Shown: in pieces, positions 61,948 to 64,000 of the stretch | Layout: each line of letters begins with the position of its first letter | How positions within the stretch are numbered: the first letter of the stretch is position 1 | Source of the DNA: JAFEBO01 sp050730655 | GTDB lineage: Bacteria; Planctomycetota; Phycisphaerae; Phycisphaerales; UBA1924 | Length of the DNA stretch: 64,000 bases | Direction: 5' to 3' | Assembly: GCA_050730655.1 (NCBI GenBank) | Contig: JBOHNL010000021.1 | Location: 1 to 64,000, forward strand | Made by a program: the position numbers and the translations under genes | The notes under the pieces: generated by a model | Databases searched by the model: none | What the model was told of the DNA's origin: nothing | What the model saw: only the letters and a program-made list of their open reading frames with translations

Positions 61948-62994
61948 TCAGCCCCACAGGACACGCTGGGCCGTAAGCCCAAGCGCGAAAAGCGCAATAC
62001 ATGCGGACGCCGGGATGACCACGCGCACGCGGTACCATTCCTTGCGGCGACACCAAACGCCGACGAGTACAAACGCGCTGAGGATGACCGTCAACTGGCC
62101 CAGCTCGACGCCGACATTGAACCCGAGCAGCGCGGTCCAGAGTCGATCAGCCGGAATCCCCACTTCACGGAGCACACCGGCAAAGCCCATGCCGTGAACA
62201 AGGCCGAAACCAAAGACGACCGCGATTCGAGTACGTGTAAAATTACTGCGGAAAAGATTCTCGATTGCGACATAAGCGATCGATGCAGCAATGAGCGGCT
62301 CGACGATCGACGCGGGCAGCGAGAAGATATTGGTCAACGACAGCGCCAGGGTGATCGAGTGGGCAATTGTGAACGCCGTGACCTGCGCGAGGAGCGGCTT
62401 GAACTGTGTGCCCAGCAGACAAAGGCCGAGCACGAAAAGGATGTGATCGAAGCCCTGCGGAATGATGTGCTCAAAGCCCAGCGCGATGTAGCGGACGAGC
62501 AGTGTGAGACGCCCTTCGGAAACGGCGGCGACGCCCACTTCAACCGCGTTACTGCGCTGATGACCAGCGACCCACTGCGTTTGTTCCGAGTCTGCGGCTG
62601 TGTGCACAACGAGGTAGTACTCGGGGAGTGGTAGTTCGGTCACGAACGCAACACTCGAAGCATCCTCCGTCGATTCGACGCGGAACTTGATGCGGATCTG
62701 ACTGGTTGGCGCTCCGCCCTTCGTGATCGCCTCGACTTCGAGCGACTGGCCGAGCGGGATCGACGCAGCGCCAACAACGACAGAAGACGAGGCGCCGAGG
62801 CGCGTCGGGAAGTCGCTTCTGAGTCCAGACGGCACGTGATCGAGATCGGCGAGTGCCTCGACTTCGATCATGTTGCATGCCGTCGCGGTTTGCACCCGAA
62901 CATCGACGCGCATCGAACCAAAGTCGTGCGCGTTCACGCGGCAGGCACACAGCACGAAGAAGATGGCAAGAAGGAGTCGGCGCACGGTCTTCAC
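61948..62994 (-). CDS. HupE/UreJ-like membrane protein
   Basis: 348 aa. Signal peptide, a periplasmic domain (~25-190), then six or so membrane helices. G-F-E-H-I-I-P-Q-G-F-D-H-I-L-F-V-L-G and A-F-T-I-A-H-S-I-T-L-A, plus F-G-F-G-L-V-H-G-M-G-F-A, are the His-rich signatures of HupE/UreJ_2 (PF13795), proposed to move nickel, cobalt or similar metals. Overlaps the DUF4198 gene by 4 bases. Confidence 0.85.
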   Translation of the reverse strand: MKTVRRLLLAIFFVLCACRVNAHDFGSMRVDVRVQTATACNMIEVEALADLDHVPSGLRSDFPTRLGASSSVVVGAASIPLGQSLEVEAITKGGAPTSQIRIKFRVESTEDASSVAFVTELPLPEYYLVVHTAADSEQTQWVAGHQRSNAVEVGVAAVSEGRLTLLVRYIALGFEHIIPQGFDHILFVLGLCLLGTQFKPLLAQVTAFTIAHSITLALSLTNIFSLPASIVEPLIAASIAYVAIENLFRSNFTRTRIAVVFGFGLVHGMGFAGVLREVGIPADRLWTALLGFNVGVELGQLTVILSAFVLVGVWCRRKEWYRVRVVIPASACIALFALGLTAQRVLWG

Positions 62995-63824
62995 TTCCCT
63001 TTGGAAGTCGCCTCGGAATCAGCAAGATCGAAGGTGACGGAAGCCCAAAGACTTTCCCAATCACACTCGATACCTGGCTCGTTCACAGGAAGCATGCGGA
63101 CAGTGTTGATCAGCCAAAAGCCCGACCGATCGAGCTTGAACGACGCGATTCCGTCTTCTGATGTACGCGCCGAAAGGGTCGTTTTTGGATCAGCCCGGTT
63201 CACAGCCGCAACAAGCATCTGATGCGCGGGCTTGCCATCGGCGAGAACGAGAAACGACAGTTCGTCGCCGGGCCTGCTCGCATACGGGTTCGAGCGCGGC
63301 ACAACCTCGAGCGGGAATCCAAAGACATGATCAAAGCCTGCGCCTCGATCATTCCCCACCATCACGATTGCCTTCGCACAACGTGAAAAGCGTTCACGCC
63401 CATCCGCCTCAGTCTTACCCGCGGTTCGGCGCGCTTCGGACGCGTTGTCTAGTCCCTTGTCCTTCAGGTACATTTCAAACTTTGGGCCGGCCAGGACAAT
63501 GGGTGTCGGGCGGCTGCGATAGCCGACCGAGTATGTTCCCGGCGCAGTAAGCCGCACAAGTCCCGCCGGTTCCGCGCCATCCTGGCCCAGAACCTGGAGC
63601 GAGCCCGGCGGCCCGACAATTTCAAAGCGTTCGAGTTTGGTCGGATCCCGTGGTCGCGCCTCACCGGGGAAGCCATCGCCGACAAACGTGCGAATGCGAA
63701 GGATTTCGCCAGCCTTCAAACGGAACGCGAACGCGTCAAGCCAGAATTCGTGAGCGGAACACGCGAGGCAGGTTGCCGCTGCGAAGATTCCGACGAGAAG
63801 ACGACGCTGCAAAGTGTTCGACAT
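62991..63824 (-). CDS. Exported DUF4198 protein
   Basis: 277 aa. Signal peptide, then A-H-E-F-W-L-D-A-F-A-F-R-L-K-A-G-E, the DUF4198 (PF10670) start with a likely N-terminal metal-binding His. Homologues are annotated as nickel-uptake partners; here it is translationally coupled to the HupE/UreJ-like gene. ATG 63824 is preferred to 63881 as it opens the signal peptide. Confidence 0.85.
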   Translation of the reverse strand: MSNTLQRRLLVGIFAAATCLACSAHEFWLDAFAFRLKAGEILRIRTFVGDGFPGEARPRDPTKLERFEIVGPPGSLQVLGQDGAEPAGLVRLTAPGTYSVGYRSRPTPIVLAGPKFEMYLKDKGLDNASEARRTAGKTEADGRERFSRCAKAIVMVGNDRGAGFDHVFGFPLEVVPRSNPYASRPGDELSFLVLADGKPAHQMLVAAVNRADPKTTLSARTSEDGIASFKLDRSGFWLINTVRMLPVNEPGIECDWESLWASVTFDLADSEATSKGK

Positions 63825-63891
63825 TGGAGGGGCTCCGCGAGAAGAAACCGGCAGAGCTTTCACTCGGCCGGATGAAATCATTCAGTTCGGT

Positions 63892-64000
63892 TTAGTGGCG
63901 TTTCACGACACCGCTGTGCGTGACGGGCTGATCGCCGCCAACTGAAGCGGGTGCCGCTGGCACGCCGCCCAGCGGAGCACGCAGGTATGGGAACACATTA
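63892..64000 (-). CDS. C-terminal end of an unknown gene (runs out of the window)
   Basis: An open frame of 35 codons to a TAA at 63892-63894, entering from beyond 64000: N-V-F-P-Y-L-R-A-P-L-G-G-V-P-A-A-P ... T-H-S-G-V-V-K-R-H. It reads like a natural Pro/Ala/Gly-rich C-terminus and lies 67 bases upstream of the DUF4198 gene, probably in the same operon. Family cannot be told. Confidence 0.5.
   Translation of the reverse strand, partial: NVFPYLRAPLGGVPAAPASVGGDQPVTHSGVVKRH

Overview
The window is high-GC bacterial DNA with densely packed, often overlapping genes, many ATG/GTG/TTG starts without a clear Shine-Dalgarno sequence, a pseudopilin of the planctomycete 'H-X9-DG' kind, glycine-rich proteins and a bacillithiol operon. 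Together these suggest a planctomycete, most likely of the Phycisphaerae type. This is inferred from gene style only; no rRNA is present.

Layout. 0-6 kb: single genes of ordinary type (serine hydrolase, exported tail-fibre-like protein, PhnB-like VOC protein, entericidin-like lipoprotein, membrane protein plus winged-helix regulator). 6.2-12.4 kb: accessory island with a coiled-coil membrane protein, a DUF4238 protein, and a four-gene overlapping minus-strand operon (multi-TM protein with a 23-triplet collagen stalk, acidic helical protein, nucleotidyltransferase, unknown protein), lying next to a truncated fumarase gene. 12.6-19.3 kb: pseudopilin/OmpA-like pair, VOC protein, RRM RNA-binding protein with a strong terminator, methylmalonate-semialdehyde dehydrogenase, FAD amine oxidase. 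19.5-25.5 kb: second accessory island: a 1066-aa PNP-STAND-TPR protein (probable NLR-like antiphage sensor/nucleosidase), a Schlafen-type AlbA_2 protein and a NERD nuclease-domain protein, with hairpin-rich intergenic DNA.

25.5-35.6 kb: an eight-gene, tightly overlapping chemosensory operon with exactly the Wsp gene order (MCP, CheW, CheR-TPR, CheW, CheA-REC, CheB). The WspR diguanylate cyclase is replaced by two outputs with near-duplicate receiver domains, one joined to HD-GYP and one to a PP2C/SpoIIE phosphatase. A tRNA-Glu(UUC) follows.

35.9-53.9 kb: a xanthomonadin-like aryl polyene locus: two PlsC acyltransferases, GT2-DUF2062, deacetylase, lipoproteins, AMP ligase, halogenase-like flavoprotein, FkbO/XanB2-like chorismatase, a single-chain KS-KS (ketosynthase plus degenerate partner), LpxL-like acyltransferase, LolA, dehydratase, ACP, MMPL exporter and methyltransferase. 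The chorismatase would make the hydroxybenzoate starter, the ligase/ACP/KS/dehydratase would build the polyene, and the acyltransferases, LolA and MMPL would place it in the outer membrane. No ketoreductase is encoded here.

53.9-61 kb: a minus-strand operon of large PIG-L deacetylase, small TM protein, sodium:solute symporter, a short BshC-like protein, BshB1 and BshA (bacillithiol synthesis). 61-64 kb: DUF2911 protein, then a HupE/UreJ plus DUF4198 pair, and the 3' end of an unknown minus-strand gene running out of the window.
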